A stretch of 64,000 bases of DNA, taken from contig JAJHZJ010000496.1 in assembly GCA_023548195.1 (NCBI GenBank), positions 5,081,001 to 5,145,000 of the forward strand. Reading direction: 5' to 3'. The notes below the pieces were generated by a model. The model ran no database searches. It had not been told where the DNA came from and saw only the letters and a program-made list of their open reading frames with translations. The position numbers were made by a program, and so were the translations under genes. This document shows positions 22,479 through 34,404 of this stretch, one piece after another; position 1 is the first letter of the stretch, and each line of letters starts with the position of its first letter. This DNA comes from Bettongia penicillata ogilbyi. Its lineage: Eukaryota > Chordata > Mammalia > Diprotodontia > Potoroidae.

Positions 22479-23587
22479 AGCATTTTTCAATTACTTGAGA
22501 GGTTTCTGGGCGGGGGGAGGGAGAGAGATCATATGCACTGTGCTTGACCTCTGAGGGAAGATTTAGGGGCAGCAAACATTTTTCTAAGAGTTTGGTGATG
22601 ATCAAAAACTATAAAATAGATGCTTATGGTCATGGGATATCTATGCCTGGGACGTCTTCTAGGATGTGTGTGTGTGTGTTGTGTGGGAGTGTATGCCCCT
22701 CTGCTATGAGATGACTTAGATGGCAATTCTGAAATACTCTGTACATGAATCTTTCTTTGATACCTTCCAAGGCTGTTATCTTTGTTGTCTTTCTACTTTT
22801 AGGACTCATTATGTATGTATGCATGCCAATTAATACCATATCATGCACTCTTTTCCTCATCCTATTCTTCACTGATCTTTTTCCATGTGGATGTTTCTTT
22901 ACAAGTTGAATACAAACTCCTTGGAGGGTATAAATCATGTGTTAGGTTTGTTTAGGCTTTGAGTAAAGGAATGGGCACATAAACAATGATCAATAAGGAC
23001 TTTTTAATTGACTTAATGAGGAGAAACCTGTAGACAAAGGTATTAACTAAAAGCTTATTAATCTTGGTGGAGGTTGGTACAATTTGAATAAATAAGAGGA
23101 AGAAGTAGAATATGAAAAAAATAACATCAGAAAGAAAGATTAGATTTTGTTGATGGGGTCCTTCAGTGATGCCTACTGACTTAAAAGATGGGAAAAGTGG
23201 AAAGATAAGATGTAGGTATATTTCATAAAGTGAAAAGTACTACTACTGTTACCACTACTATTGTTTCTTCAGCTGCTTCTATTTCTTTTATTTTTTCTTC
23301 TTTCTTCTTCCTCTTTTTTTCTTTGTGAGAGAACTCTTAGTATGGAAACCGAGTTTATCAATGCAAATTGGCAATGAATCTGCAATATATTTAGAGGCAG
23401 TTGCCTGAGCATTGAAAGATTTAATGACTTTTCTATTGTCATGGCAGAACTTATAGATGCCTCAATTGATAAGGACAGGAATCAGATTTGTGATTTCATT
23501 GATTTAGAAATCTCTTAGTTGAGGCAAGTCTTTCTTCAAATGGTTATTGGCACTTTCTCTGTCACTTACAATTTTGGAGAGATTTCC
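22479..23587. other. Unclassified DNA with a short TG run
   Basis: A (TG)n-like run at 22665-22690 and an old L2-like scrap near 22905 ('caaactccttggagggtata'). No gene. Confidence 0.4.
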
Positions 23588-23722
23588 TGAGACCTTAAGA
23601 GGTTAAATATCTTGTCCAAGGTTAGAGAGCCATTATGCATCCAATATGGGATATGAATCCAGGTTTATCTGCTTCCAAGACTGACTGACTTTCTTTCCAT
23701 TATTCAGTAGTGTCTCTATAGT
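23588..23722 (-). mobile_element. CORE-SINE fragment
   Basis: 'cttaagaggttaaatatctt', 'gtccaaggttagagagccat' and 'tatgaatccaggtttatctg'. Confidence 0.7.
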
Positions 23723-25385
23723 TTACATCTAGTTTATGACTCACTTGATATTGGTCATCAAAATATTATTAGTTATCTCTATGATTAGATTAATCAGAGT
23801 CTTGCATGCGCATCCTAGAAACATGGGAGAATTAGTCAACACATGCATAGTCACACTATGTTTTGTTAAAAATGGAAAATAGCAATCACTTTTAGTGAAA
23901 AATGATGAGCACAGTTAGAGAGGAAGTGCATTTCTGAAATTGCTAGAAATATAAATAGAAATGCCCTCCAGTCAGAAATATGGTGCTAGTGAGAGGCTAA
24001 AAGAAAAGAATTCCAGGCCAGAAATACAGTTGGGGGAATTAGTTGTATACAAATGCTGGTTGAAACCATGTGATAAACTTTCCTTTGGGATAAGTAGATT
24101 ATTGGCAATTTGACAAGGAACATGACCAAACCCAATTTCTTCTGCAAGAGAAATTCTATTTTGACATAAAGTTCTGAGGTTCATGTATTATTTTCCTCAC
24201 CATGAATAGGAAATCTCAGAAATTAATGAAAACTTTATTTCCCCAGCAGCATTAAACAACAGATAAAATTCAGCGTGTTATGGCATGCTGAATTCAAAGA
24301 ACTTAAAGTGATTTGTAATCTAAAGGGAGTTGCAAGGTGTGAGATGTGATCTGAGGTAGAAATGAAAAACTTATTTGATATTGAAATGATTTGCTAAGTG
24401 TCTTTTAGATAAAGGAAGGAAATGACTTTGCTGTTAACCTTGTGGACTTACCTAAGTCACTTAAAATTTTTATGGTATCTTCTCCTGCTCCCCACCCAGT
24501 TCATGAAATGAGGCGCAGGAAGAGGAATTAATAATCTTTGTCAGTGGTCCGATGTCAAACATATGTCAGCACACAAGTAAGCAATGAAGATGTATTTGTA
24601 TTGTATTAAATTATCATTTGCTTGCTAAACAATAACATTTATGTGTGTTAATGTCAGAAAAAATAGAATTTAATCTAAATGCAAAATCTTCCTTTTCCCA
24701 ACCAAATATTTCTGTCGCACACCTAGGGTAGGGTTGGGCTTATCAAACATCAGCAGTAGGTAGTGAATAGCCATGATAACCTACTACTTTTCCTTTGACA
24801 TGGAGTATTTTAGAAATCTGTTTGATAGATGAAATTTGGAAACTCAGAAAATGCTGCCAAGCCCAAGATAAAGATGAGTGGCTTGAATTTAATGCGAGCT
24901 AAAAAAAATGATAATGCCCAGTACTTAAAAGACCCCTTTCTTGTGAGTTACTGGGGGACTTTGACTGCCATTGTCTCTGTAACGCTTATAGCCTATCCAT
25001 AAAGGAGGTCAGATTTGTCAGAACACTCTGACAGAAATAAAGGAGATGTGGGTCACTTTGCTGTGAAGAAGACAGAAACCCTGACTCTGGCCTCCAAGGA
25101 GGTGGCTCTTCAAACTAGCACAGCCTTCTCCCCATGGGATTATTCAGTTGAAATGGATTGTTTCCTGTTTCTGAAGAGGCCAACTTAAGATGCAAGGAGA
25201 TTTGTCATGTCATTTCTCCAAGGACTATTGGAGAGTGACTGGCAGGTTTGGATATATGAGAAGGTAGCTAAGGAATCTGTGGGTCAGAATGATGTGTTGA
25301 GAAGATAGGGAGCAGAGAATGCCTTTGATGGTGAGATCTGGTTACCAGATTGACTGATCCTGTACATAGCTTATTTGTACATGTC
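23723..25385. other. Long repeat-poor stretch
   Basis: About 1.7 kb with no repeat recognised and only short frames. One of the longest apparently unique stretches in the window. Confidence 0.4.
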
Positions 25386-25389
25386 TGTT

Positions 25390-25485
25390 TTCATGTTGTT
25401 CTCTCCCATTAAATCATGAACTCTTTGAGAACAGAGACTGGCCATTCTTTTTTCCCCAGCACTGAACATAATTTAGACAACCTAA
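25390..25485 (+). repeat. Old LINE-2-like tail
   Basis: 'aaatcatgaactctttgaga' and 'cagagactggccattctttt', then 'cccagcactgaacataattt'. Confidence 0.5.
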
Positions 25486-25491
25486 TATTTA

Positions 25492-25736
25492 CATTCAGTC
25501 ATTTTCAGTCAAGTCTGATTCCTGGTGACTACATTTAGAGGTTTTTGGCAAAAATACTGGAGTGGTTTATCATTTTCTTCTCTAGATCATTTTATGGATG
25601 TGAAACTGAGGCAAACAGGGTTATGTGACTTGCCCAGGGTTACACTGCTAGTGAGTGTCTGAGTTGCAGATTTGGACTCAGGTCTTCCTGACTCCAGGTT
25701 TGGCACTCTATCCACTATGCCACCTAGTTCCCCCTG
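25492..25736 (-). mobile_element. Near full-length tRNA-headed SINE
   Basis: Plus strand: 'agtctgattcctggtgacta', 'aaaatactggagtggtttat', 'gacttgcccagggttacact', 'tggactcaggtcttcctgac' and 'ctatccactatgccaccta', the full antisense order. Confidence 0.9.
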
Positions 25737-26394
25737 TTTGAGTAATAATTGACTTCGATTCTTTGGAGACTCTAACTGCCCTTTATTAATAATTGACTTT
25801 CCAATTTTCTGATGGTTCAGCATCTTCATCATCGGTCTCTCTTCTTCCTTTATCCTTTACTTCTCTTCCTCCCTCTCACACTTTCTACCTCCCCTTTTCA
25901 TTCGTTCCTGCCCACCCCACACCCAGTCTCTCTCCCTTCTCTGTTCCCTTCAGTTCCATCTTTCTACATGTTCAACAACAGCCTTCTAAGCTATAGCTAA
26001 AGATCAACACCTTGGTCACAAATGAAAATAAATGATGGAGGAAGGCCATTCTAAATGTATGAAGTATATATATTATAAATTCAATTTTAACAAACAGCAT
26101 TTTTTCTCTATTTAATCTTTAGTAATGCAACAACAACATTTTATTTCCATTGAAGTCCAGGGTTACCAGTATGTATCTGGGTGGAGATTTAGAAAAGGAA
26201 TGGCTTTTTAAACTGATGAGACTGAGATTTCATAAATCTACCAAATATTTGTAAGAAAGGTATATTTCTGAAGTGCTTAAGGGTGATTCAAAGCAGAAAA
26301 TTTATTTTTCAAAATAATTTTAGTATTTTCCCCTACAATTTTTATTCTTGTCTTCTTTAGGCCTTCTCTTAAAAAAAAAGTAATTGTTACATTT
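25737..26394. other. Unclassified, C/T-rich near 25830-25980
   Basis: A pyrimidine-rich stretch gives two overlapping artefactual frames. The rest is AT-rich and unrecognised. Confidence 0.4.
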
Positions 26395-27540
26395 TAAGTT
26401 CTGAAGTGTCTCTCTCCCTTCTTCCCTACCCCACACTAGAGAAGGCCACCATTTGACAGAGATTTATCAATGTATGTAAAAGCATACGATGCGTACTTCT
26501 ATTTATCAGTTCTTTCTCTCATCTTCCTTCCTAGGTGATATTAAATATATCATTACTATTATCTTTATCATTGAAATTATTATATTATGTATAGGCAATT
26601 TGAGTATTTAGAATAGTGCTCAGAAAAACTTCATTGTTTACAGTTATTCTTTAAACGATATTGTTCCAGCTGCAAACAAAGTTCTCTAGGTTCTGCCCAT
26701 TTCATTTTTCATCATTTGATGCAGGTGTTTCCATGTGTTTCTAAATCACACAGCTCGTCATTTCTTAGAGCACAGTAGTAGCCTGTCATAATTATATACT
26801 ACAACTTGTTTAGCCATGCCCCAATTGATGGGTATCTCCTAATTTCCAGTTCTTTCTTATTACAAAGGGAGCTTCTTCTTGATCACTTTGGGAAACAGAT
26901 CTAATAATACTGTTTCTGGGCCAAAGGGTAACACAGCGATATGACTCTTTAGGCGTAATTCCAGATTGCTCTCCAATAATGCTCTCAAGTGAAATCAGTT
27001 CACAGTTCCACCAACAATGAATCAGTGTCCCAGTTTTTCCATGAACCTCTTCAACATTTGTCATTTTCCTCTTCTATCATATTAGTTAATCTGACAGATG
27101 TGAGATATCTCAAAGTTGTTTTAATTTGCATTTCTCTAATCAATAATTAAATTTAGAGTATTTTTTCCATATGACTACATATAGTTTTTATTTCTTCATC
27201 AAAAACTACCAGTTCATATACTTTCACCATTTATTAATTAGGGAATAACTCACGTTCTCATAAATTTGACAACTTTCTCTGCGTTTTTGAAATATGAGGT
27301 CATTTCCCAAGAAACTGTCTATAAAAATCTCCCCCTAATTTTTTGCTTTTCTCCTAATCTTGGCTACATTGATTTTATTTATATAAACCCTTTTAGTTTA
27401 CTGTAATCAAAAGTATCCATTTTTTTAATCTCACAATGCACTTTCTGTCTCCGGTTTCTCCATGAATTTTTCCCCGAACCAGTAGTATGAAAAGTAATAT
27501 GTTCCATGTTCTAGCTTTCTTGTGACATATCCCTTTATAG
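26395..27540 (-). mobile_element. L1 3' end: ORF2 C-terminal coding remnant and 3' UTR
   Basis: Plus-strand landmarks are 'gccccaattgatgggtatct', 'gggccaaagggtaacacagc', 'ccagattgctctccaataat', 'agttccaccaacaatgaatc', 'ttaatttgcatttctctaat' and 'tctcctaatcttggctacat'. Near 27415 the antisense encodes MDTFDYSKLKGF-like codons, comparable to the ORF2 C-terminal region of mammalian L1s. All frames are broken. 5'-truncated, as usual for L1. Confidence 0.85.
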
Positions 27541-27794
27541 TTAGGTCATATATTAGTGATAATGCAAAGCTTATTCCAGCTTATTATCTTACAGAGTATC
27601 AACATTCCCAATTATAGAAATACACATTAATAAGTTTTCATAGTATCTTAGTTACGGATTATCTATTGTGTACAAAATTTCCATGTTCATTCACCATATT
27701 CATCTCACTCTGTCTCAAGGTCAAATTGGGTAAGGGCTTTAAAAGCCAAACTTTATTTCAGAAACTACAGTTAATCAGTCAGTCCAAAGTCCAT

Positions 27795-28195
27795 AGTCAG
27801 TCTATCAACAAACATTTATTAAGTGCTTACTATTTGTCTAGGACTGTGCTAAGCATATTCTTGCCCTCCAGGAGTTTACATTCCAAAGGGAGAAGATAAC
27901 ACAGGAAAAAGGACATGAATGGGATAGAGGGGGCAGTGTCCTAGTGGCAAAGTCTGGAGAGCCAGAAGCAGATTTGGGAGAGGGCTGAAGGATGGCTGAC
28001 CTGTTCAATAGGGATCCATTAAGCTTCTTGAGCTTGGGAATCATATGCCCATGAAAACTGTATAGAAGTCATATTGGAGAAACTCTAAGTAGGGAGACCC
28101 ATCAGGAGGCACTATCCTGGTGAGAAGTGATGAGGGATTCAATTTGGATGGTGGTCATATGAGTGGAGAGAGGGGCACAGGGATAATAAATGTGG
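27795..28195 (+). repeat. RepA fragment with internal gaps
   Basis: 'aacaaacatttattaagtgc', 'actgtgctaagcatattctt', 'cctccaggagtttacattcc', then a diverged middle and 'gatgagggattcaatttgga'. Confidence 0.5.
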
Positions 28196-28884
28196 GGGTA
28201 AAAATAATAAGATCTGCTGGCTGGTCTTATCTATTTTAAGTGCTATCATCCTATGAAATACAGATTTTTTTTTTTATTCCTGAAAGCAATTTATTTTGAA
28301 AATGGTAGCTACCTGCCACCTAACTTGTCCAGAATTAAACAAGAAAATCCTTCAGAGACCTCCATCTATGGCTCTCTGTGTCTCTGTAAGTCTCTGGGAA
28401 TTAAATCAGCCTCGATATTGAGACATTAAGTGTCTCAGTCAAAGCTACATATTGACATGAAGCCTGTATCTTGAAATGTGACAAACTTGGAAGCTCTTAT
28501 CAGTTACAAAATCTGCCTTCACACAGATGACAGAAGAGTAAGAGAGGGGGATCCTCCTCCCTCACACCAAGGTTTCGATTCAGGTTGAATTTTCTTTGTG
28601 AGCTTCTATATATCATGGTCAATAAAAAACACATAGAAGGAGTCATCCCTACCGATCACAAGCGATGCACAGTGAAACCAGAAGTCTTCACTTAATTATT
28701 TATTTATACTATCACCCAGTTTCTTCATCCTTAGAATAGGATTGTTACAAAGACTTCAGGAAGGTGACGGAAGAATTGATTAATATTTGAAAGCACAGAG
28801 AATCTCTACAATACCCCACTGGTCCTTGGGTGCCAAATTAGGAGAATATCTAAAAACTCTCTTCCAAAAAAGATATTGCTTGAA
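28196..28884. other. Unclassified DNA
   Basis: A T-run at 28266-28277. No repeat or gene recognised. Confidence 0.4.
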
Positions 28885-29022
28885 TACAAGTGTGATGTAT
28901 GGTGCACTGGCAGTTCAGCTCCTACTTCTTTACTTGTGTGACTTTGGACATGAACTCTCCAAGTCTCTGTCTCCTCACCTGTAACAGGACCTTTGAGGTA
29001 TCTTCTAACTAAAAACCTGTGA
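28885..29022 (+). mobile_element. Diverged SINE
   Basis: 'gtatggtgcactggcagttc', 'gtgtgactttggacatgaac' and 'gtctcctcacctgtaacagg'. Confidence 0.65.
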
Positions 29023-29659
29023 TCAAAGCTGAAATCATTTGAGGACGACATCAAAGAAAGACTATCGAATAGACAAGCTGTCCTTGCTCACAATAATGGG
29101 GAATGTGCATGAAACCAAGTTCTGCCATGAGGGAAACAATGCTGTTCAATATTACATCTTATTGAAATGCAAAGCAACATGAAAACACAGCACATCTGGA
29201 TGCATCAATTCATAGCCTGTTTCTGTGAGCCTGATTGATTCTCACATCCACATGCTTCCATGCAAACAAAATGATGACTTGTGGTCATTTCATCTGAGCT
29301 TCTCAGCATCCCCTCTTGGCCCCTTGTGTCCAAACTGCTTTCTATTACTTCGCCACATCGACAGTTGTTAAATTTGGTTCGTTCAGTGGCCTATCTTATC
29401 ATCCCTCTATGTCTCACTGTCCTTAAGATTAATAAGAGGAAAGAGCAGAGCACAGACAATGTAATGTGACATGATGCAGTAAAATCAGAAAAACAAGTGT
29501 AGGGAATTCTACTCCTGACCTTCCCGACAATTGCAAATATCTGAAACAAATCAAATTTTATGAAATCACTCACATCTTAACCTGATTACTATGCGATTCC
29601 CCTATTGTGAGACTCTTTCCATTCCAAGGACTATATTATTGAAGTGACAAAGAGTGTAG
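29023..29659. other. Unclassified DNA
   Basis: No repeat or gene recognised. Confidence 0.4.
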
Positions 29660-30013
29660 TTGGCTGAAAACCAGCCCCAGAGTCAGGAAAATCTGGGTTC
29701 AAGTGCTTCATTTACACCAACTAATGGTGTTTACTTTGATAAACCACAATATTTGGTTCCTGAATGTTTGTGGAATGAATTACAGATGACTTGTGAATCT
29801 ACATTAGTGGAGTTTCCATGCAGGGATGATATCCCAGACCTAAACAATAACATCAACAGATTAATGATTATATTTTACACTTTGGGTTTTCTTCCATATG
29901 TTTGGTTACGTTATTCTCAAGATAACATAGAGGAAGGCACAGGTATGTTGGTTAAATTTCCTGGGAAGCATTTTATGGGAGGATATCAGCATGATTCCAA
30001 AAAGTACAAGTGA
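29660..30013 (+). other. 117-codon open frame of unknown status
   Basis: Not recognised. The first ~15 codons lie in a SINE-head scrap ('agagtcaggaaaatctgggt'). From about residue 18 the frame is ordinary-looking protein without low complexity, with a hydrophobic segment near residues 72-84 (LMIIFYTLGFLPYVWL). No Kozak-type start, poly(A), splice sites or target-site duplication support a gene. A retrocopy fragment is possible, but an open frame of this length is within chance for 64 kb in six frames. Confidence 0.2.
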
Positions 30014-30104
30014 GATGAAGTGAAATATTCATTGTTGGAAAGCGTACCCATTTGCATGAGGTTGAAAATTCATGGATTATATTAGCAAATCGATGACAGT
30101 ATCA

Positions 30105-30365
30105 TGGGGCAGGTAGGAAGCACAGTGGTTAGGGTACTGACTCTAGAGTCAGGAAGACCTGAGTTCAAATCCAGGTTTAGTTACTGTGTGACCCAGTACA
30201 TCATTTAACCTTTATCATCCTCAGTTTCCTTATTTGTCGCATGGGGTAATAATAGCACCTACCTTCCAGAGTTATTGTGAGAATCAAAGGAGAAAATCAT
30301 TGTAAAACAGCACAGTGTCTGGAACATGGTAAATGTACATAAATATTGCTTTTATTATCATACCT
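30105..30365 (+). mobile_element. Full-length tRNA-headed CORE-SINE
   Basis: 'ggggcaggtaggaagcacag', 'tctagagtcaggaagacctg', 'agttcaaatccaggtttagt', 'tcctcagtttccttatttgt', and a tail with 'gtgtctggaacatggtaaat' and 'cataaatattgcttttatta'. Confidence 0.92.
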
Positions 30366-30659
30366 CAAGGAGCGTTCCTTCATAAGTTTCTCTACTGTGT
30401 CTTTTTGCTCTGACACTGTTTGAACCAAAAGAATCAAAAATATCAATACATCATTTTTCTAGTCATCTCAGTCCTTCTTAGCTTCATCCTGGGATCTCTG
30501 TTTAATCTTTCTTTTTGTTAATAGTCAAGTGCTATACTTCGCACATAAAAATGGTGCTTAGGAGAGTTTAAATTTTAAAACGTCATTTGTCTTGGACTTT
30601 TTCTAAAAACATATTTTTTGCAAGCTATCTTAGTTAGCTAATGGCATAGATGACAGGCT

Positions 30660-30845
30660 ATAAATCTAGAAATAGAAAGGAATTTTTAAAAAGTCACCTT
30701 GTTGAACTTACTCAGTATACAGATTAGGAAACTGAGGCCCACAGAGGTTAAGTGACTTGTCTAAGGTCAACGGCAGGGCTAGTCTTGGGATTCGTTTCCA
30801 TGACTAAACTCATCCCTCCTTTCATTATATCATGCAGATGTGCCA
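30660..30845 (-). mobile_element. CORE-SINE (MIR-like)
   Basis: 'ttaggaaactgaggcccaca', 'gaggttaagtgacttgtcta' and 'ggtcaacggcagggctagtc'. Confidence 0.8.
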
Positions 30846-30909
30846 AGTTTCTCACTTTTTAAAAAACAAATTCATCCCCTTCTTTCTTTCATGTTTATGA
30901 ATTATTTTT

Positions 30910-31142
30910 TTTGTTGTCATATCTGATTCTTCATAAACTTCTTTGGAATTTTCTTGGCAAAGATACTGGAATGGTTTTCCATGTCCTTCTCCAGCTCATT
31001 TTACAGGTAAGGTCCTGGGGCAAACAGGGTGAAGTGATTTGCCCAGGGTCACACAGTTAGTGTCTGAGGTCAGATTTGAACTCAGCATAATGAGTCCTAT
31101 TGACACTAGACCTGGTCTTCTATCCATTACAGCACTTAGCTG
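30910..31142 (-). mobile_element. Near full-length tRNA-headed SINE
   Basis: 'tctgattcttcataaacttc', 'ggcaaagatactggaatggt', 'gtgatttgcccagggtcaca', 'gtgtctgaggtcagatttga', 'tagacctggtcttctatcca'. It is followed by an L2-like tail at 31143-31180 ('ggtgcttaataaatgcttat'). Confidence 0.9.
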
Positions 31143-31289
31143 AACATAATTGGTGCTTAATAAATGCTTATTGACCTACTGACTGACATCACTTCCCCTC
31201 ACACTCCATATTCTTGTCTCTATTGCATTCTTCTACTTCTCAGTCAGTAGTACAAACTGTCCTCCCATGCTGCCCCCTGTTTTTTCATT

Positions 31290-31497
31290 TACTCTTCCTC
31301 TACTACTATCACTATGATGGTTATGACTATGATAATTACTACTAAACTACTGCTACTATGACTATTACTACTTCTACTACTACTGTTACTACCACTACTA
31401 CTATTACTACTACTACTACCACTACTACTACTACTACTACTATTACTAGTAATACTGCTACTATTACTACTACTACTACTATTATTATTACCACTCT
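31290..31497. repeat. (ACT)n trinucleotide repeat
   Basis: Imperfect act/cta/att units over about 200 bp. Its Ser-rich and Thr-rich frames are artefacts. Confidence 0.95.
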
Positions 31498-31728
31498 TTT
31501 TCTTCATCTATTCCATCTTCATCTCTACTCTTGGAATGCTTAAACTGCCTTGAAGATCAATATCAATATATTCTACCTCCTTTGGAAGACCTTTCCTAAA
31601 CCCTTCACCCACCTTTACTTAGTCATTCTCACCTTCCATTACTTTATACATAAAGTGAGAGATATGTGTTTATCTATGTGTTATGTGTGTATGTATGTAT
31701 ACAGTATGTGTGTATCTACCACTATCTT

Positions 31729-31901
31729 TCCATCCATCCATCCATCTATCCATGCATCCATCCATTCATCCCTCCCTCCATTCATCCCTCCCTCCATCCA
31801 TACCTCCATCCATCCATCCATCCATCCATCCATGCATCCATCCATTCATCCCTCTCTCCATTCATCCCTCCCTCCACCCATCCATCCATCCATCCATCAT
31901 C
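31729..31901. repeat. (ATCC)n tetranucleotide repeat
   Basis: atcc units with variant 'cctccctcc' and 'gcatcc' interruptions. A larger unit of ~90 bp ('catgcatccatccattcatc') appears twice, so the array was partly duplicated as a block. Confidence 0.95.
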
Positions 31902-32084
31902 TATCATATAGAGAACTGCTCGAAGACATGGAAGGCTAGAAAGACTTGCCAAGTGTTGCTATAATCTTGCATTACAGTTGTGATTTGGAGATGGGTCTTC
32001 CTGATTCTAAGGCTCCTCCTACTCTATCTAATATGCTCTGCTGCTTCATATCTGAAACAGCAGTCTTTAAAAATCCTTGTTGAG

Positions 32085-32235
32085 ATGAATTATCTGCTTT
32101 TCTCATTTTATTGATGAAGAACCTTAAATCCTGAGAGGTAATTGTAAATAACCTTCATGGACCTGTGGTACCAATGTCACCCAGATAGTAAGTAGCTCCA
32201 AATCTAGTGTTTTTTCCACTGTACAAATGGAACTA
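32085..32235 (-). mobile_element. CORE-SINE fragment
   Basis: 'ttctcattttattgatgaag', 'atcctgagaggtaattgtaa' and 'gtcacccagatagtaagtag'. Confidence 0.65.
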
Positions 32236-32561
32236 TTTTCCACCAACGTTGTCCAGCTTATAAATGTGTACGTTGTTACTTGGAATAAAGGATGTATTTT
32301 TCTATAGAAATATTGAACTATTAGTTGTTTGTAAGACTACTGCATTAATAGCTGATGCAACCTATAATGTTCTGTACAATTCATAAAGAGTCTAATTAAA
32401 AAATAATTCTTCTCTTTCCATAAATGAAGTCCATCAAGACCTTTTAGGGTCACAGAACCTCTAGCAAAGTCTAATAATGAAATGATTTATTCAATGATAA
32501 TTTAATCATTCTTGTTGTGGACTGATGAGTTGCCTTATGTTCTAAGTTGAACCTACAGGTG
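32236..32561. other. Unclassified DNA
   Basis: AT-rich, no repeat or gene recognised. Confidence 0.4.
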
Positions 32562-32790
32562 ACAGCAGTGGTAGGGTGGATAGTGACCTAGATTTGATTC
32601 TGAAAACCTGGACACAGATTACAATGCTGGTGCTTTTTACCTGTGTGACTTTGGACAAGTCACTTTCTCTTTTTTGAGCTCCATTTTCTCTTTTACTAAA
32701 TGAGGTGGCTGAACAAAATGATCTCCTTAGATCCTTTGCTCCTTTGACCTCAAAGGCCCTTCCTGCTCTATATTGTATGCATTGTTTCTT
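32562..32790 (+). mobile_element. tRNA-headed SINE
   Basis: 'gacagcagtggtagggtgga', 'cctgtgtgactttggacaag', 'ttactaaatgaggtggctga' and 'ctcaaaggcccttcctgctc'. Confidence 0.8.
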
Positions 32791-32804
32791 CTCCTGAGAG
32801 TTAG

Positions 32805-33160
32805 GATGATGTAAAGTATAGGGCACTGGATGTAGAGTCAGGGAAATCTTTTAGTAACCTTCTGGTCTTTGGCCAGGGGGGAGCCTTGAGGCCATATGCA
32901 GTCTTCTAGGTCCTTGGGTGTGGCATTTTGACTGAGTCCAAGTTTTACCGCACAAATCCTTTTATTAAGGGGATTTATTCTGGGGAGTTTGGATTCAATC
33001 AGAGCCACACATGAGGACATAGAAGGCTACATGTGGCCTCGAGGTCACAGGTCCCCTCCCCTGTCCTAGGCAAATAACCTCTCTATGCCTCAGTTTCCTC
33101 ATCTGTGAAATTAAACTCCATGGTCTTTGAGGCCCTTTCCAATTTTTAATGTGTGATCCT
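32805..33160 (+). mobile_element. SINE interrupted by a MITE
   Basis: The head 'gggcactggatgtagagtca' stops at 32873. The body resumes at 33064 with 'aacctctctatgcctcagtt' and 'cctcatctgtgaaattaaac'. The interruption is the fold-back element at 32874-33063. Confidence 0.85.
32874..33063. mobile_element. 190-bp fold-back hAT-type MITE
   Basis: The two ~85-bp halves are inverted copies. 'gaggccatatgcagtcttct' on the left answers 'agaaggctacatgtggcctc' on the right, meeting around 'ttttattaagggg'. The ends read CAGGGG...CCCCTG. The flanks 'tctttggc' (32866-32873) and 'tcctaggc' (33064-33071) form a probable 8-bp target-site duplication with two mismatches, the length typical of hAT transposons. 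No coding capacity, so it would have needed a transposase in trans. Confidence 0.8.
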
Positions 33161-34039
33161 ATGATATGTTCCCTTATGTACACGATTACCTTAGTAATGC
33201 TATGAGTAGTTAAACTATCAATCAACCAGAATCCTAATGCGAGATATCTGAATCAAATCTTTTAAAGATCAGAGACCTTCTCACAGTTCTACACATTTTA
33301 TGATTTTCTTTTGGAAGGAAAGATTTCTGATACGACATTATCTTTCATTCCTCTCTTCTTTTCAGTACTGTATCCAGGTAGGGATTAGGGAGTAAATTGC
33401 TTACCTTTTTAGTGGGACATTAATTCTTACACATTACTGGAGGCCATTTTGTCAATTTATGCTCTATTGAACTAAATAGTAACTTGTGGCCTAAAAGCAT
33501 TAATACATTGCCAAAGGAGGCCAGAGGGGACTCACTTCCTACTTGCTTGATTTTCAGAGCGACTTTGGGGAAGGAGCATTGCGGTTTTCCATTTGCGTTA
33601 TGTTCTGCTTAGAAAAGCACTGCTCCTATTTCCAGGATTTGTTTCAGAGGGGCTAGATAGGGCCTGTGCAACCAATGGACACTCAATAAATGTTAATTAA
33701 TGACAATGGTGCTGTTTTTCTAAGAAATGGAGCATTTAATTAAAAACAGTAAAATAAATGCAATATTCTTTGCAGTCATGTCCTATCAGATTTTCTACCC
33801 AAGTCCTGTTTTTATGCCTCCTTGTGGCATAGAGGAGAGCCCAGGTCTATGAAGGTTATAAAGTGCAAGCACTGACAGGTCCTATGGCCTTGGAAAAGCT
33901 TTGACTGTGGTTTCATAGAGGACTCCATGAGCATGAGCCAAGAACCAGGTTAACCAAATTCACAAGTCCAGAACCAGAATCCTGGCTCCTTGATGATAAC
34001 TTCTGTTAGACCTACTAAGCCTTGAAGATGGTCTGAAAA
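33161..34039. other. Repeat-poor DNA, with one L2-like tail
   Basis: 'ggacactcaataaatgttaa' at 33678 resembles the L2 tail. Otherwise unrecognised. 33480-33640 is unusually G/C-balanced for its surroundings. Confidence 0.4.
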
Positions 34040-34205
34040 AGGATGGAGAAGTCCAAGTCAAGGGTTTGGAATCAAAGGACTGGATTTGAATGGAAATTTC
34101 CATCATTAACTCTTGCAGAGTTCTATTTCCTTATTTTTCAAATAAGAGGATTGGACCAAATCATCTTCAAAGTTCCTTCCAGCTCTGAAGTTTAAAATCC
34201 TGAGT
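34040..34205 (+). mobile_element. Diverged SINE
   Basis: 'caaaggactggatttgaatg', 'aaataagaggattggaccaa' and 'gttccttccagctctgaagt'. Confidence 0.65.
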
Positions 34206-34244
34206 GATTAGTGTTGAAGAAAGTACCCATACCAATCAAACCAC

Positions 34245-34395
34245 AGATGCTTGAAGTATTGGACAGAGAAGATGTTCAAATCCTGACTCTTCCATTCACT
34301 GCCCATGGGGCCTTGGGCAATTATTCAACAACTTCATTAGTAAAAGACGGACAGTTGTGTTAAGTGACTTTCAAGATCTCTTTCCACCCAAATTT
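34245..34395 (+). mobile_element. Diverged SINE
   Basis: 'agatgttcaaatcctgactc', 'ccatggggccttgggcaatt' and 'tagtaaaagacggacagttg'. Confidence 0.65.
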
Positions 34396-34404
34396 ATGAC
34401 TGAA

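Noticed and set aside
22665..22690. Possible tRNA or small RNA gene among SINE heads
   Set aside because: tRNA-like heads belong to SINEs; no intact cloverleaf with a 3' acceptor stem was found.
31289..31543. Ser-rich and Thr-rich frames on both strands
   Set aside because: Translation of the ACT trinucleotide repeat.
31550..31964. Overlapping frames of up to 129 codons rich in His, Pro and Ser
   Set aside because: All three frames come from the ATCC array, which has no stops in any frame.
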